Positions 1-9,425 of a stretch of 64,000 bases of DNA are shown here, in pieces. Position numbers and translations under genes: made by a program. Each line of letters starts with the position of its first letter. Within the stretch, counting starts at the first letter, position 1. Under the pieces are notes generated by a model that was not told the DNA's origin, did not search any database, and saw only the letters and a program-made list of their open reading frames with translations. Where the stretch lies: contig NZ_CP013909.1 in NCBI RefSeq assembly GCF_001507645.1, forward strand, positions 3,720,001 through 3,784,000, given 5' to 3'. This DNA is from Hymenobacter sedentarius. Lineage in GTDB: Bacteria; Bacteroidota; Bacteroidia; Cytophagales; Hymenobacteraceae.

Positions 1-2
1 AG

Positions 3-2648
3 CCCTACTTCACCGGCTACCGCACCCCCGCTACCTCGGGCGGCTGGTGGTACTACGAGGAAAACAGCGTGACCCGCTACGGCTGGGACAGCTTCTACCG
101 CGCCAAGAAGCGCATCGAGAGCAAGTACTTCACCAACCACCTCATGGACGCGCCGCCCACCCGCCCCGACCTCTGGGAAAAGGTGAACAACTACGACACG
201 TTTTACTACGCCATCCCCGAACAACAAGCCATCGACCAGTACACCATCGGCACCCTGGCGCGCACCGTGCGCTACCACCTGTTTAATCCCCAGCAGCTGA
301 TGTACGTGCCCACCAGCACCGACTTCCAGCGCGTGGACGGGTTCGACTTCGTGCTGTTTGACGACACCACGCCCGGTGTGGAAACCCAGCTCGGCGACCT
401 GGTGGTGCTTGACGTCATCAAGAACGACATCGACGAGCGCGGGGCCGAGAACGGCAGCGTGGCCATCCTGGCCACCAGCCCGAGTATGCCCATCCAGTAC
501 CATTTGCGCAACGGCGTGCGCACCGGCTACGTGCAGGACAACACCACGGGCATTTACGAACGCTTATCGCCCGGGCGCTACGCGGTGGACATCACCGACG
601 CCAACAACCGCTACGCCAGCGTGGAATTCGACATCGAGGACCGCTACCAGGCGCGCTGGAAACTCACCTTTGACGACGTCGATGCCGAGCCGCTGGAGAT
701 TCAGTTCTTTGAGCGCGACTGGACCGGCCCCGTAACCGACGTGTGCGGCACCGATACGCCCGTAATCCTGTCCTGGGACCACGGCGGCGACCCGGCCGGT
801 TACCTGCCCGAAGCAGTGGGTGCGAACCTGCAATTCAACGTGCGCACGGAAGTGGCCCAGCAGTTCGTGGACACCATTCTGAAGGATGACCGTAACCACC
901 GCATCGACTACTACCGCGGCGGCAAGCTACACTTCCGCGGCTACATCGACGCCACCACCTACCAGGAGGCCCTTTTAAGTCCCGGTCAGACCGTAACCCT
1001 CACGGCCACCGACGGCCTGGGCCAGCTCAAGAACACCAAGTTCATCAACCACCGCCGCGAGCGCCAGGTGGGCCGCACAAGCATGCTCAGCATCCTGCTG
1101 AAGTGCCTGAGCTTCTGCGACGTCAACCTACCCCTCTACTGCGGCAACAACCTGCGCGACGAGTTGATGACGGCCAACGGCGATCCATACCTGGAGGCCT
1201 ACGTGAACCGCAGCACCTACGACCAAAAGGACGGCGAAGTCATTAAGGACGAGGACATCATTGACTGCCGCACGGTACTTGATGCCATCCTGCGCGTGTT
1301 CAACGCCCAGCTGTTTCAGGCCGATGGATCCTGGCGCATCATCGCCCTCAACGAGGTGCACGACGTGTTTGCCACGCGGGTCTTCTCCCCGGCTGGTACG
1401 TTGTTAACGGGCATGGATACCACAATGCCGCCCCTGCGCATCCTCCCGGATCAGGACGCCACCGGACCCCGCGAGCTGTACTGGATTAACAGCACCCAAA
1501 GCCGTACCACGGTGGCCGCGGCCCAGATTCTGAAAGCCACGATTGACCTCAAGCTCGAAGCCAACCTACTGCGCAACGGCGAGTTTGCGGAGTGGGACGC
1601 CGCCAACACCCGCCCCCTGTACTGGAGCACCCAGGGCACGCCGGGGGTAACACGCGCCAAGGGCGAAAAGGCTAAAGAGTATGCGGTACAGTTTGCCGGT
1701 TACTCGACTACCCTGAGCCCAAGCAATTACCTGTTGTCACCGGCTGCCCCTCACCTCGAGGGCCAGGATGAGGACGGCATGGTAGTCGAGTTCAAGGCCC
1801 AGCTCACGCCCACGACCCAGAACCCGGCCGAGCTGACGGCGACCCTGAACTTCCAGGTGGTCTGCGACGGGGCTCCCGTGGGTCCTTTGCTGCCTGTACT
1901 GATTTCCAGCAAGGACAAGTGGAAGAAGCACACCCTGAACCTGCCAATGGGCCTGCCCGGTACATCGGTGCGGGTACGCCTGATCAAGCCCGTGGCGACC
2001 GATGTGGCCAGCCTGGCCAGCACCCTGAGCGTGAGCTACGTGGCCCTGGCCATCCAGCCAGGGTTGGTAGACTGGAGCGACGTGAAGCAGGATTTCGTGG
2101 AAGTTGAGAACAACGAAGGCATCACCACCGGCATCCGACTGGACGACGTCGAGCTGGCCCATGCCGACCTGCCCTTGCTGCCCGCCTTCAACAGCAAAGC
2201 CATGGCGCCAAAGAAAATGGACGTGTACGCCTGGCGCCACGCCGTTTCGCTCGCAGACTTCACGGCCACCACGGCCTGGAAGCGCCCCGGCTATCCCAAC
2301 ACGGCGCCCCTGCTGGACAACGCGGCCCAGGACCGCATGGCCCTACGCTCGGTGCCTTCCAGCGAGGTAACCGGCGAAGTGGCCGGTCCTGGTATCCACT
2401 TCCTGCGCATCGGCCTGATGCTGGACATGCCCGAAGACCTGGAAGGCAAGTTTTTGGTGCTGAGCTGCTTCAAGAACGAGCGGATGGGCACGGCCCGCAT
2501 CACGGTGCGCAAGCTCGGCGATGGCTACTACGGCAACGCCCAGCCCGACGTCCCGGACGATGCCCGTATCGGCTACAAAAACGGCCGGTTGGGCTACCGC
2601 ATCAGCGTAGTAAACGGCGCGGAAGGCTTTCGCACGGCCCAGCCCTAA
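3..2648 (+). CDS. Phage tail hub / minor tail protein, 5' end outside window
   Basis: The frame is open from the first bases of the window, so the protein starts upstream; the first internal start is a GTG at 69. At least 881 residues are visible. The N-terminal half contains a stretch around 900-1040 (LHFRGYIDATTY followed by VTLTATDGLGQL) that resembles the tail-hub or minor-tail proteins of Bacteroidota siphophage-like prophages, which turn tape-measure and tail-tube assembly over to the fibres. The C-terminal half (about 1570-2050) looks like a beta-sandwich carbohydrate-binding module, which would suit a receptor-binding tip. It is followed by a strong terminator and then by the tail fibre gene. 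The phage tail assignment comes from context plus weak family resemblance; the exact tail role is an inference. Confidence 0.6.
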   Translation, partial: PYFTGYRTPATSGGWWYYEENSVTRYGWDSFYRAKKRIESKYFTNHLMDAPPTRPDLWEKVNNYDTFYYAIPEQQAIDQYTIGTLARTVRYHLFNPQQLMYVPTSTDFQRVDGFDFVLFDDTTPGVETQLGDLVVLDVIKNDIDERGAENGSVAILATSPSMPIQYHLRNGVRTGYVQDNTTGIYERLSPGRYAVDITDANNRYASVEFDIEDRYQARWKLTFDDVDAEPLEIQFFERDWTGPVTDVCGTDTPVILSWDHGGDPAGYLPEAVGANLQFNVRTEVAQQFVDTILKDDRNHRIDYYRGGKLHFRGYIDATTYQEALLSPGQTVTLTATDGLGQLKNTKFINHRRERQVGRTSMLSILLKCLSFCDVNLPLYCGNNLRDELMTANGDPYLEAYVNRSTYDQKDGEVIKDEDIIDCRTVLDAILRVFNAQLFQADGSWRIIALNEVHDVFATRVFSPAGTLLTGMDTTMPPLRILPDQDATGPRELYWINSTQSRTTVAAAQILKATIDLKLEANLLRNGEFAEWDAANTRPLYWSTQGTPGVTRAKGEKAKEYAVQFAGYSTTLSPSNYLLSPAAPHLEGQDEDGMVVEFKAQLTPTTQNPAELTATLNFQVVCDGAPVGPLLPVLISSKDKWKKHTLNLPMGLPGTSVRVRLIKPVATDVASLASTLSVSYVALAIQPGLVDWSDVKQDFVEVENNEGITTGIRLDDVELAHADLPLLPAFNSKAMAPKKMDVYAWRHAVSLADFTATTAWKRPGYPNTAPLLDNAAQDRMALRSVPSSEVTGEVAGPGIHFLRIGLMLDMPEDLEGKFLVLSCFKNERMGTARITVRKLGDGYYGNAQPDVPDDARIGYKNGRLGYRISVVNGAEGFRTAQP

Positions 2649-2668
2649 CCGGCTGGCCGGATCCAGAT

Positions 2669-2704
2669 AAAAGGCACGGTTCGCTTCGGTGGACCGTGCC
2701 TTTC
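2669..2704 (+). terminator. Rho-independent terminator after the tail hub gene
   Basis: An 11-bp perfect stem (AAAGGCACGGT paired with ACCGTGCCTTT) with a 12-base loop lies 20 bases after the tail gene stop. It separates this gene from the tail fibre gene, which therefore probably has its own promoter. Confidence 0.8.
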
Positions 2705-2720
2705 TGCGCTATTGGGGCGG

Positions 2721-2730
2721 GATATATAAG
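2721..2730 (+). promoter_or_regulatory. Candidate promoter -7 element GATATATAAG
   Basis: GATATATAAG sits 20 bases upstream of the tail fibre start and just after a terminator. Near-identical AT cores occur at 9326-9334 (reverse strand), 11586-11594 (reverse strand) and 12194-12202. Two of these also lie 15-20 bases before a start codon, so this may be an element-specific promoter motif rather than the host TAnnTTTG form. Confidence 0.35.
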
Positions 2731-2750
2731 GGACAACAGCCCCCTTTTCC

Positions 2751-5700
2751 ATGCCCGTATCGCTGAACAAGTACCGTATCAAAGACCTCCTGGCGCTGAC
2801 GCAGGAGGCGGACCTAATCAACAAAATCTTCGAGGTCGAATCCGGCAGCGGCACGGACCAGAGCTTCAAGGTATCCTTCCCGACGGTGGTGCAGACCGTG
2901 GCCAACAACCTGCCCGGCGGCAACAACGCCAAAGTGGCCATCAAGACGGCCCGCTGCTACGATGCGACCGCGGTCAACTATTCCCCGGGCGACGAGACCC
3001 TGGTGGGCCTGAACCCGGACTTTTTGTGCCTGTTCACCACCTGCCGCGTGGAGTTCCCCCACCCCTCGACCGAATACCTCCTGGTCTACGACGGCACCCC
3101 CGGCGCCCCCTTGCAGGTGTGGCGCGACGGCGATTTCACCGGCCAGAAGATCGGCGCCAAGTGGGTGCCCGTGGGCTCCATCGACGCGCAGGTGCAGGGC
3201 ATCGTGGACTTCAGCCCCTTTGCCTTCTCGTACGCGCAGGACGCCACCGTCAAGTACACCCTCAACGGCCAGTTGCGCCTGTTCACGGCCAAGCAGGAGC
3301 TGGTGAAAGCCACGTTCACCCCTTCCCAGATTCCGGCACCGACCGGCTTGAACACCGATGCCAACTGGCAGGAGATCAACGCGGGCGCCACGTCGGTTGT
3401 CCGCGACTTCCTGCCCGGTTCCTACAAGAAGGACCAGGTGGTGGTGTTCAACGGCACGCAGTACCGCGCCAAGCAGGACCTGGTGATCGGCGATTTCGTC
3501 AACCAGGCCGGCACCTACGACAACTTCCCGGATCTGGACTACTGGCAGCCGCTTAACAGCGGTGGCGGCGTAAGCTACGACGACACCGCCCTGACCGCCC
3601 GTGTCCTGGGCACAGAGAATGCCCTCGACGCCCTCACGACTACTGAGCAGGCGCACTACACCGAGCTGAACAACCGCCTGAACGCGCTGGTCAGCACGGC
3701 CCCGGACTACGTGCCCGGTAGTTATGTAAAGGGCCAGTTCGTGACCAACGCGGGCAACGTGTACATCGCCAAGCAGAACATCGCCAACAGCACCGCGGCG
3801 CCCACCGCGACCAACGTGTACTGGCTGCAACTCGGCGGTGGCAGCGGCCCCGCGACCGTGGTCGAGCAGACCCTGGGCAGCAACAGCACCACCAGCGTTC
3901 CCAGCATCAAGGCCACGGCCGACGCCCTGGTACCCAAGGCGGATAAGACGTACGTGGACAGCCAAAACGTGCTGAAAGTGGACAAGGTGACCGGCAAGCA
4001 ACTCAGCACCGAGGACTACACCAGCGCGGAGAAAGCCAAGCTGGCCGGGCTGGTGAGCGACGTGCCCAATCAAAACAGCTTGGCCCCGGCTTCGGCAACG
4101 GTATCCCCGACCGTGGACGCCGTAAACACCGGCCTGGCGCTGAAAGTGGATAAAATAGCCGGAAAAGGGCTGTCCACGAACGATTACACCACCGCCGAGC
4201 AGACCAAGCTGGCTGGGCTGAACAATGCGCCTGCTAACCAGAACAGCCTGACGCCCGCCAGCACCACCCTCGCTCCCACCGTGGACGCGGTGACCGGTGG
4301 CTTGAGCGGCAAGGTGGACAAGGTGGCGGGCAAGCAGCTCAGCACCGAGGATTACACGACGACGGAAAAGATCAAACTGGCCGGGTTGGCCAACGCCGAC
4401 GTGAACAAGGCGTACGTCGATGCCGCCACCGCCACCTTGCAAACGAACATCAACGCCAAGGCGGCCGACAACGCCGTGGTTCACCTGGCGGGCACCGAAA
4501 CCCTCACGGGCAGCAAGACCTTCAGCGGTGACCTCAACCTGAGCGGATCGGCCACCTTGTGGTTGAACTCGGGCAACACGCTGCGCATGAGCGGCCGCAT
4601 GGACTTGCGCACCACGGACTTCAACGCCTCGAAGACCCACGACAACACGGGCCAGCACCAGATGTACACCGGCACGGGCGGGCACACGCTCACCTTGCCG
4701 CAGCTATCGGGTTCGACCTACCAGACCTTTTGGGTGGAAAACATCGGCACGGGCGATTTGACCATTGCCACGACGGCCCCCAACACCATTTTGGTGAACA
4801 ACACCAGCGTGAGCACGGCGCTCCTGAGCCCCGGGGAAACCCTGATGCTGGTGCACCGCAGCAGCGCGTCCACCAACTGGGTCGGCTCCTACCAGGGCGG
4901 CAGCAAGCCTTCCACCGTTGGCAAAGTACAGAACGCCTTGACCCCGGCCAGTACCTCGCTGGCGCCTTCCGTCGACGCGACCACGGCGGGCCTCGCCCTG
5001 AAAGTGGATGCCGTGGCCGGAAAAGGCCTCAGCACGAACGATTATACCACCGCAGAAAAGACCAAGCTGGCGGGCCTCACTAACGCCGACGTAACCAAGA
5101 GCTACGTGGACACCGCCGACGCGGCCCTGCAAAGCCAGCTCACTGCGTTGCAAAACACCGCCGCAGTGGATGTCTACAACGTGTCGCAGGCCCTCCGCGA
5201 AGCCGTGGTGCAGGGCACGTTCAACGATTCCAACGAGTTGACCACGGCCGTTACCGGCTCGGTGAGCGGCATGCGCTTCACGTACCAGACCTACGACTAC
5301 GAGTACATGCCCGGCGACCTGGGTACGCTGGTATGGGTGCGCAACTACAAGAAAGGCAGTGTCACCTATGCCGGTGGCACCGGTGGCGAAGCCGCGCAGA
5401 ATGGATTGTCTCCGGCCAGCGCCACCGTGCCGCCGAGCGTGGACGCCGTGAACGCCGGTCTGGCTGCCAAAGCCGACAAGACGTATGTGGACAGCCAGGA
5501 TTCGGCGCTCCAAAACCAAATCACGAGCAACACCAACGGCTTGGCTACCAAAGCCGACAAGAGCTATGTCGATGCCCAGGACACCGGCCTACAAAACCAG
5601 ATCACCAGCAACACCAACGCCCTGACCACCAAAGTGGACAAGGTAGCGGGCATGGGCCTGTCCACCAACGACTACACGACGGCAGAGAAGAACAAGCTCA

Positions 5701-7298
5701 ACGGCCTGACCACGGTAGCTGCCGGAACCAACATCGGCTTGGACACCACCACGACCCCGGGCAGCACCATCATCAGCAACACGATGCCCGCCGCTTCCGG
5801 CACGGTCTCGGGCTACCTGACGTCGGCCAACTGGAATACCTTCAACAACAAGCAGAACGCCATCGTCAACACCGATGCGCTGACTGAAGGCACCACGAAC
5901 AAGTACTACACGGATGCCCGCGCCCGCGCTTCGGTTTCGGCAACGGCGGGCAGTGCCCTCACCTACAACACCGGCACCGGGGTCTTCTCGCTGCCCGTGG
6001 CCACCACCACGGCGTCGGGCTACCTGAGCAACACGGACTGGACGACGTTCAACAGCAAGCAAAACACGCTGGCGGCCGCCAACGGCACCACCAACGGCTA
6101 CTTGACCTCGACGGACTGGACGACTTTTAACGGCAAGCAGAACGCTTTATCGGCGGCCTCCGGCACGGTCTCGGGTTACCTGACCTCGGCCGACTGGACT
6201 ACGTTCAACGGCAAGCTGGGTCCGACCACGACCACCACGGCCATCGGCGAAGGCACCAACCAGTACTTCACCACGACCCGCGTGCTCAACACGGCACTGA
6301 CCGGACTGGTGACCACCACGAGCGGCACCCCCGTGGCCGCCGACACCATGCTGGCGGCCTGGAACAAGGTGACCAACTTCATCACCAACATCACGGCCAC
6401 GATTCGCGCCGTGACCCTGGGCACGTATTCGAAGGCAGCCACCCAGACGGCCATCGCCACCACGGACACCACCCCGTTGGCCCTGGGCAAATTGGAGAAG
6501 AAAGCCGACGACGCCATTGCCAGCTTGGCCAACAAATCCGACGTGGGCCACACCCACACGGCTTCCCAGGTTACGGACTTCAATACGGCCGCGGACGGGC
6601 GCATCAACCTGATGAAGAACGTGGCCGGGGGCATTCCCCAATTGGACGCCAGCGCCCAGATTTATGCGTCCTTGCTGCCCATCGCCACGACCACGAGCCT
6701 GGGCGCCATCAAGCCCGGCACCAATTTGACCGTCGCCGCGGACGGCACGCTGAACGCTTCGGGAGGATCCATTGTCCCGGCCACCACGACCACCCTGGGC
6801 GGCATCAAAGTGGGCAACGGCCTCCTCGTTCAGCCCGACGGCACTCTGGCCACCAACGGCACCGGGGGCACGGCCTACACCTTACCGTTGGCCACCCCGG
6901 ACACGCTCGGCGGCGTCAAGATCGGGCAGAACCTCATCGCCAACCCCGACGGCACCATCGGGGTGTACCGGGTCCTGCCCCGCACCAATTACGTGGGCGT
7001 TTCGGGCACCCTGACGGCCTCGATGGACAACCAGGACCAGTTCGGCTACTTGCTGGCGGGCAGCATCCTGATCAACGACAACACTACGTTCAAGAACGAC
7101 GGCCAGAAGGTCATCTTCCGCATCGCCCAGCAAGGCGCGGGGTCCCTGTATTCGGTCACGTGGTCGTCGGCCTTCCGCTTCCCCGGCGGCACCGCCCCGG
7201 CCATGACCCAGGCCCTCAGCAAGACGGATTATTACGGCTTCACCTGGAACGCCGGCACGGGGTTCTGGGACTGCGTGGCCATCACCCAAAACCTGTAA
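2751..7298 (+). CDS. Large repeat-rich phage tail fibre protein
   Basis: A 1,515-residue Thr/Ala/Asn-rich protein that would form the receptor-contacting fibre of the virion. The N-terminal 260 residues are globular and probably attach to the baseplate. Residues about 400-1000 contain five copies of a module starting KVDKVAGK and continuing LSTNDYTTAEKTKLAGL. These alternate with a second module (QNSLxPAS then PSVDAV). Residues about 1010-1150 carry four copies of a third module (GYLTSADWTTFNGKQN). Such short repeats are typical of trimeric beta-helical or coiled fibres. The last 150 residues are non-repetitive and may be the tip. The next two genes carry related material, and the 7906 gene shares the QNSL/SVDAV module. 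Length and repeat number are likely to vary between relatives. Confidence 0.85.
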   Translation: MPVSLNKYRIKDLLALTQEADLINKIFEVESGSGTDQSFKVSFPTVVQTVANNLPGGNNAKVAIKTARCYDATAVNYSPGDETLVGLNPDFLCLFTTCRVEFPHPSTEYLLVYDGTPGAPLQVWRDGDFTGQKIGAKWVPVGSIDAQVQGIVDFSPFAFSYAQDATVKYTLNGQLRLFTAKQELVKATFTPSQIPAPTGLNTDANWQEINAGATSVVRDFLPGSYKKDQVVVFNGTQYRAKQDLVIGDFVNQAGTYDNFPDLDYWQPLNSGGGVSYDDTALTARVLGTENALDALTTTEQAHYTELNNRLNALVSTAPDYVPGSYVKGQFVTNAGNVYIAKQNIANSTAAPTATNVYWLQLGGGSGPATVVEQTLGSNSTTSVPSIKATADALVPKADKTYVDSQNVLKVDKVTGKQLSTEDYTSAEKAKLAGLVSDVPNQNSLAPASATVSPTVDAVNTGLALKVDKIAGKGLSTNDYTTAEQTKLAGLNNAPANQNSLTPASTTLAPTVDAVTGGLSGKVDKVAGKQLSTEDYTTTEKIKLAGLANADVNKAYVDAATATLQTNINAKAADNAVVHLAGTETLTGSKTFSGDLNLSGSATLWLNSGNTLRMSGRMDLRTTDFNASKTHDNTGQHQMYTGTGGHTLTLPQLSGSTYQTFWVENIGTGDLTIATTAPNTILVNNTSVSTALLSPGETLMLVHRSSASTNWVGSYQGGSKPSTVGKVQNALTPASTSLAPSVDATTAGLALKVDAVAGKGLSTNDYTTAEKTKLAGLTNADVTKSYVDTADAALQSQLTALQNTAAVDVYNVSQALREAVVQGTFNDSNELTTAVTGSVSGMRFTYQTYDYEYMPGDLGTLVWVRNYKKGSVTYAGGTGGEAAQNGLSPASATVPPSVDAVNAGLAAKADKTYVDSQDSALQNQITSNTNGLATKADKSYVDAQDTGLQNQITSNTNALTTKVDKVAGMGLSTNDYTTAEKNKLNGLTTVAAGTNIGLDTTTTPGSTIISNTMPAASGTVSGYLTSANWNTFNNKQNAIVNTDALTEGTTNKYYTDARARASVSATAGSALTYNTGTGVFSLPVATTTASGYLSNTDWTTFNSKQNTLAAANGTTNGYLTSTDWTTFNGKQNALSAASGTVSGYLTSADWTTFNGKLGPTTTTTAIGEGTNQYFTTTRVLNTALTGLVTTTSGTPVAADTMLAAWNKVTNFITNITATIRAVTLGTYSKAATQTAIATTDTTPLALGKLEKKADDAIASLANKSDVGHTHTASQVTDFNTAADGRINLMKNVAGGIPQLDASAQIYASLLPIATTTSLGAIKPGTNLTVAADGTLNASGGSIVPATTTTLGGIKVGNGLLVQPDGTLATNGTGGTAYTLPLATPDTLGGVKIGQNLIANPDGTIGVYRVLPRTNYVGVSGTLTASMDNQDQFGYLLAGSILINDNTTFKNDGQKVIFRIAQQGAGSLYSVTWSSAFRFPGGTAPAMTQALSKTDYYGFTWNAGTGFWDCVAITQNL
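3970..5712 (+). repeat. Five in-frame copies of a ~25-residue tail fibre module
   Basis: Copies of the KVDKVAGK...DYTTAEKxKLAGL coding module begin near 3970, 4140, 4310, 5000 and 5630. A second module (QNxLxPAS...VDAV) follows or precedes several copies near 4070, 4240, 4930 and 5400 and recurs near 8470 in another gene. The DNA copies are similar enough to allow homologous recombination and change of fibre length. Confidence 0.75.
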
Positions 7299-7307
7299 TC
7301 GCTCCTT

Positions 7308-7865
7308 ATGCCCAGTATTACCAGTAACCATTTTGTCGGGACCACGGCCATCGCGCCCTGGGTTTTCGTCAGCAACAGCAGCACCGGCATCACCCAGGTC
7401 GTGGACGGCACCAACCCCGGCGTGCAACGCTCGGGCCGGGCACTGACCAACGGCACCACCTTCTTCAAGCTCACCACCGACCACGTGTCCTTGGGGGTGC
7501 CGGCCGGGGCCACGATGACCAGCGTCACCCTGACGTTCCAGTACCACGTACCGACCTACACCACCGGGGCTTCCTCTTCCGTGGGGGCCAGCGCCATTTC
7601 GGCCGATGGCTTGACCTCCTTGCAGGGCTTCAGCAACGTCACCGGTCTGGCAGCCGCCAACGCCACCTTCCTCACGACGGCGTCCAACACGTGGACGCCC
7701 ACCGGCCTCTACACCGACCCGGCCACGGTCATGAATTATTACCTCTACGTTCAGCCCAACACCGGCGCCAGCAACACGGCCAAGGTCATCATCGGGGTGC
7801 GCAACATCGCCATCACGGTCAATTACAACGTGAAAAACACCGGGGCCTTCTTCTGCTTCTTTTAA
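7308..7865 (+). CDS. Hypothetical phage tail-associated protein
   Basis: A 185-residue protein starting 9 bases after the fibre gene stop, so very probably co-transcribed. It is rich in Thr, Gly and Ser, has alternating hydrophobic residues suggesting an all-beta fold, and contains no signal peptide or membrane segment. Residues about 60-75 (VPAGATMTSVTLTF) resemble the opening strands of beta-sandwich fibre or appendage domains. No family could be named. Its place between two fibre-type genes suggests an accessory fibre, fibre chaperone or receptor-binding tip. Confidence 0.65.
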   Translation: MPSITSNHFVGTTAIAPWVFVSNSSTGITQVVDGTNPGVQRSGRALTNGTTFFKLTTDHVSLGVPAGATMTSVTLTFQYHVPTYTTGASSSVGASAISADGLTSLQGFSNVTGLAAANATFLTTASNTWTPTGLYTDPATVMNYYLYVQPNTGASNTAKVIIGVRNIAITVNYNVKNTGAFFCFF

Positions 7866-7905
7866 GCCGCAGCAGTACCCTCAAAAAAGAACCCCCGCCT
7901 TCTTC

Positions 7906-9084
7906 ATGAAGAACCTCCAAGCCAATGAGAGCTACAGCCTCCCGGCCTTGACCGTCACCACGCCCGCCGAACCGGCAGGGAGCCTGCCGATCGCCACCAC
8001 TGCCAAAACCGGCGTGGTGAAAATCGGCGCCGGGCTGGCCGTACAGGGCGACGGCACGCTTTCCAGCGCTTACCTCAAGACCGGCAGCGGCGGCAGCGGC
8101 ACGCTGGTGCTGGGCCTCGCCAACAACACCAACGACGTATCGGGCGGCGCCACCTGCTTCCTCCATTCCACGGGCAGCGGCAACGTGATTGCGACCCCCG
8201 TGGGCCAGCGCAACCTGATTTCCGGCACGGGCAGCAACAACAGCATTTCCGGCCTGTACACCAGCGATTCCCGCATCCTGGGCACGGGCAGCAACAACAG
8301 CATCGCCGGCTCCAATTGCGTCATTGACGGCGGCTCGGGCAATACGCTCACCGCCAACCATGCCGGGGTGACGCTGATTGACTGCACCAACTTCACCCCG
8401 CCCACTTCCCCGCAAAACGTGACCTACCTGCGCAACGCGCAGCTCGTGACCGGCGGGGGCAGCATACAGAACAGCCTGAGCCCGGCCAGCGCCACGGCGG
8501 CCCCTTCCGTGGACGCGGTCACCAACGGCCTGGCGCTGAAATACGACAAGCCCACCGGGGTCAGCGTGGCCCTGGGCGTGGGCGCCTACACCCCGGGCGG
8601 CTATTGCACGAACCTGGGCAACAACGCGGGCGCGGGCACCACGGGCGGCTTCGGCAGCGTGTTCATCGGCACCGGGGCGGGGTACAAGAGCAACCCGGCC
8701 GGGGGCATCTTCATCGGCCAGAACGCCTGCCTCAATCACACCACGGGCGACGACAACCTGCTGATCGGCCGCTACGTGGGCACCAGTTTTATAAGCGGCA
8801 TCCGCAACATCGCCTTCGGCTACATGGCCGGCCCCCGGTCGGTGCTCAACAACACCGTGGCCCTGGGCAACAACGTCGTTCCCACGGCCAACGGCGTCAT
8901 GTGCCTGGGCGGGGCCGGTGGGGATACCTACAACGTCGGCATCGGCCCCAGCGCCCCCACGGAACGGTTGCAGGTCGAGGGAAACATCGAAGCCTCCGGG
9001 TCCTTCATTCTGAAGTCGCCCAACGGCACCCGCTACAAACTCACCATCAGCGACGCGGGCAACCTGGAAACGTCCCTGGCTTAA
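7906..9084 (+). CDS. Second phage tail fibre / head-decoration-like protein
   Basis: A 392-residue protein with Gly/Asn/Thr-rich repeats and an ATG 40 bases after the preceding stop. The N-terminal region has the motif seen at the end of the large fibre (TTAKTGVVKIGAGLAVQGDG), and residues about 185-210 carry the same QNSLSPAS/SVDAV module found four times in the 2751 gene. The middle (residues 95-155) is a right-handed beta-helix-like run with repeated GTGSNNSI. The C-terminal segment (ERLQVEGNIEASGSF) resembles the part that precedes the intramolecular chaperone in many fibre proteins, but no complete S74-type peptidase domain follows. It is probably a fibre tip subunit or side fibre. Confidence 0.75.
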   Translation: MKNLQANESYSLPALTVTTPAEPAGSLPIATTAKTGVVKIGAGLAVQGDGTLSSAYLKTGSGGSGTLVLGLANNTNDVSGGATCFLHSTGSGNVIATPVGQRNLISGTGSNNSISGLYTSDSRILGTGSNNSIAGSNCVIDGGSGNTLTANHAGVTLIDCTNFTPPTSPQNVTYLRNAQLVTGGGSIQNSLSPASATAAPSVDAVTNGLALKYDKPTGVSVALGVGAYTPGGYCTNLGNNAGAGTTGGFGSVFIGTGAGYKSNPAGGIFIGQNACLNHTTGDDNLLIGRYVGTSFISGIRNIAFGYMAGPRSVLNNTVALGNNVVPTANGVMCLGGAGGDTYNVGIGPSAPTERLQVEGNIEASGSFILKSPNGTRYKLTISDAGNLETSLA

Positions 9085-9090
9085 GCTGAA

Positions 9091-9120
9091 AAAAGACCAC
9101 TCCGATTGGAGTGGTCTTTT
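9091..9120 (+). terminator. Bidirectional terminator between tail fibre and small membrane gene
   Basis: A 13-bp perfect stem AAAAGACCACTCC with a GATT loop and T-run on both strands. It ends the rightward late-gene transcript and the leftward gene at 9124-9309. Confidence 0.85.
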
Positions 9121-9123
9121 GTT

Positions 9124-9309
9124 TTACTTGTCCTTGGCCTGGTTGGCAATGCCACGGATAATAAGGGCAAATACGGCCAGGGCCCCGATGCTCTCGCAGG
9201 TGTACGTGAGCGGGCCAAAGCCACCCGTGAAGCGGTAATCGACAAGCGGCGGCACCAGTAGCAGGAGCAGCAGCACGAAGAAAGGGCTGAGGCGTTTGAG
9301 GAACTTCAT
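9124..9309 (-). CDS. Small two-helix membrane protein, unknown
   Basis: A 61-residue protein, MKFLKRLSPFF followed by a run of seven Leu/Val residues, giving an N-terminal transmembrane helix (residues 9-22) and a second helix at about 40-53 before a charged tail. I chose the ATG at 9309 rather than the longer frame because the hydrophobic start fits and the GATATATAG promoter-like motif lies 17 bases upstream. It runs against the flanking late genes and ends at a shared terminator. Its size and topology would suit a holin, an immunity or superinfection-exclusion peptide, but no family is recognised. Confidence 0.5.
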   Translation of the reverse strand: MKFLKRLSPFFVLLLLLLVPPLVDYRFTGGFGPLTYTCESIGALAVFALIIRGIANQAKDK

Positions 9310-9325
9310 AACAGAAGGCTTTCCG

Positions 9326-9334
9326 CTATATATC
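9326..9334 (-). promoter_or_regulatory. Candidate promoter motif GATATATAG
   Basis: Same AT core as the site at 2721-2730, in reverse orientation, 17 bases before the ATG of the small membrane gene. Confidence 0.3.
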
Positions 9335-9425
9335 GCCCTGTTTCCGGGCAGCCAAGCGTCTTTTTTCAATCCGCTTCGGTGAATACATACCATAGCCTTA
9401 CCGCCAAAAAGATGGTGCTCCACCC

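Noticed and set aside
2814..4685. 623-residue reverse-strand frame inside the tail fibre gene
   Set aside because: It lies opposite a repeat-rich coding sequence and has the His/Gly/Val-rich look of a shadow frame; no domain is visible.
3970..5712. CRISPR-like reading of the regular repeats
   Set aside because: The repeats are in-frame protein modules of uneven spacing within a long open frame, not short identical repeats with unique spacers. No cas genes are present.
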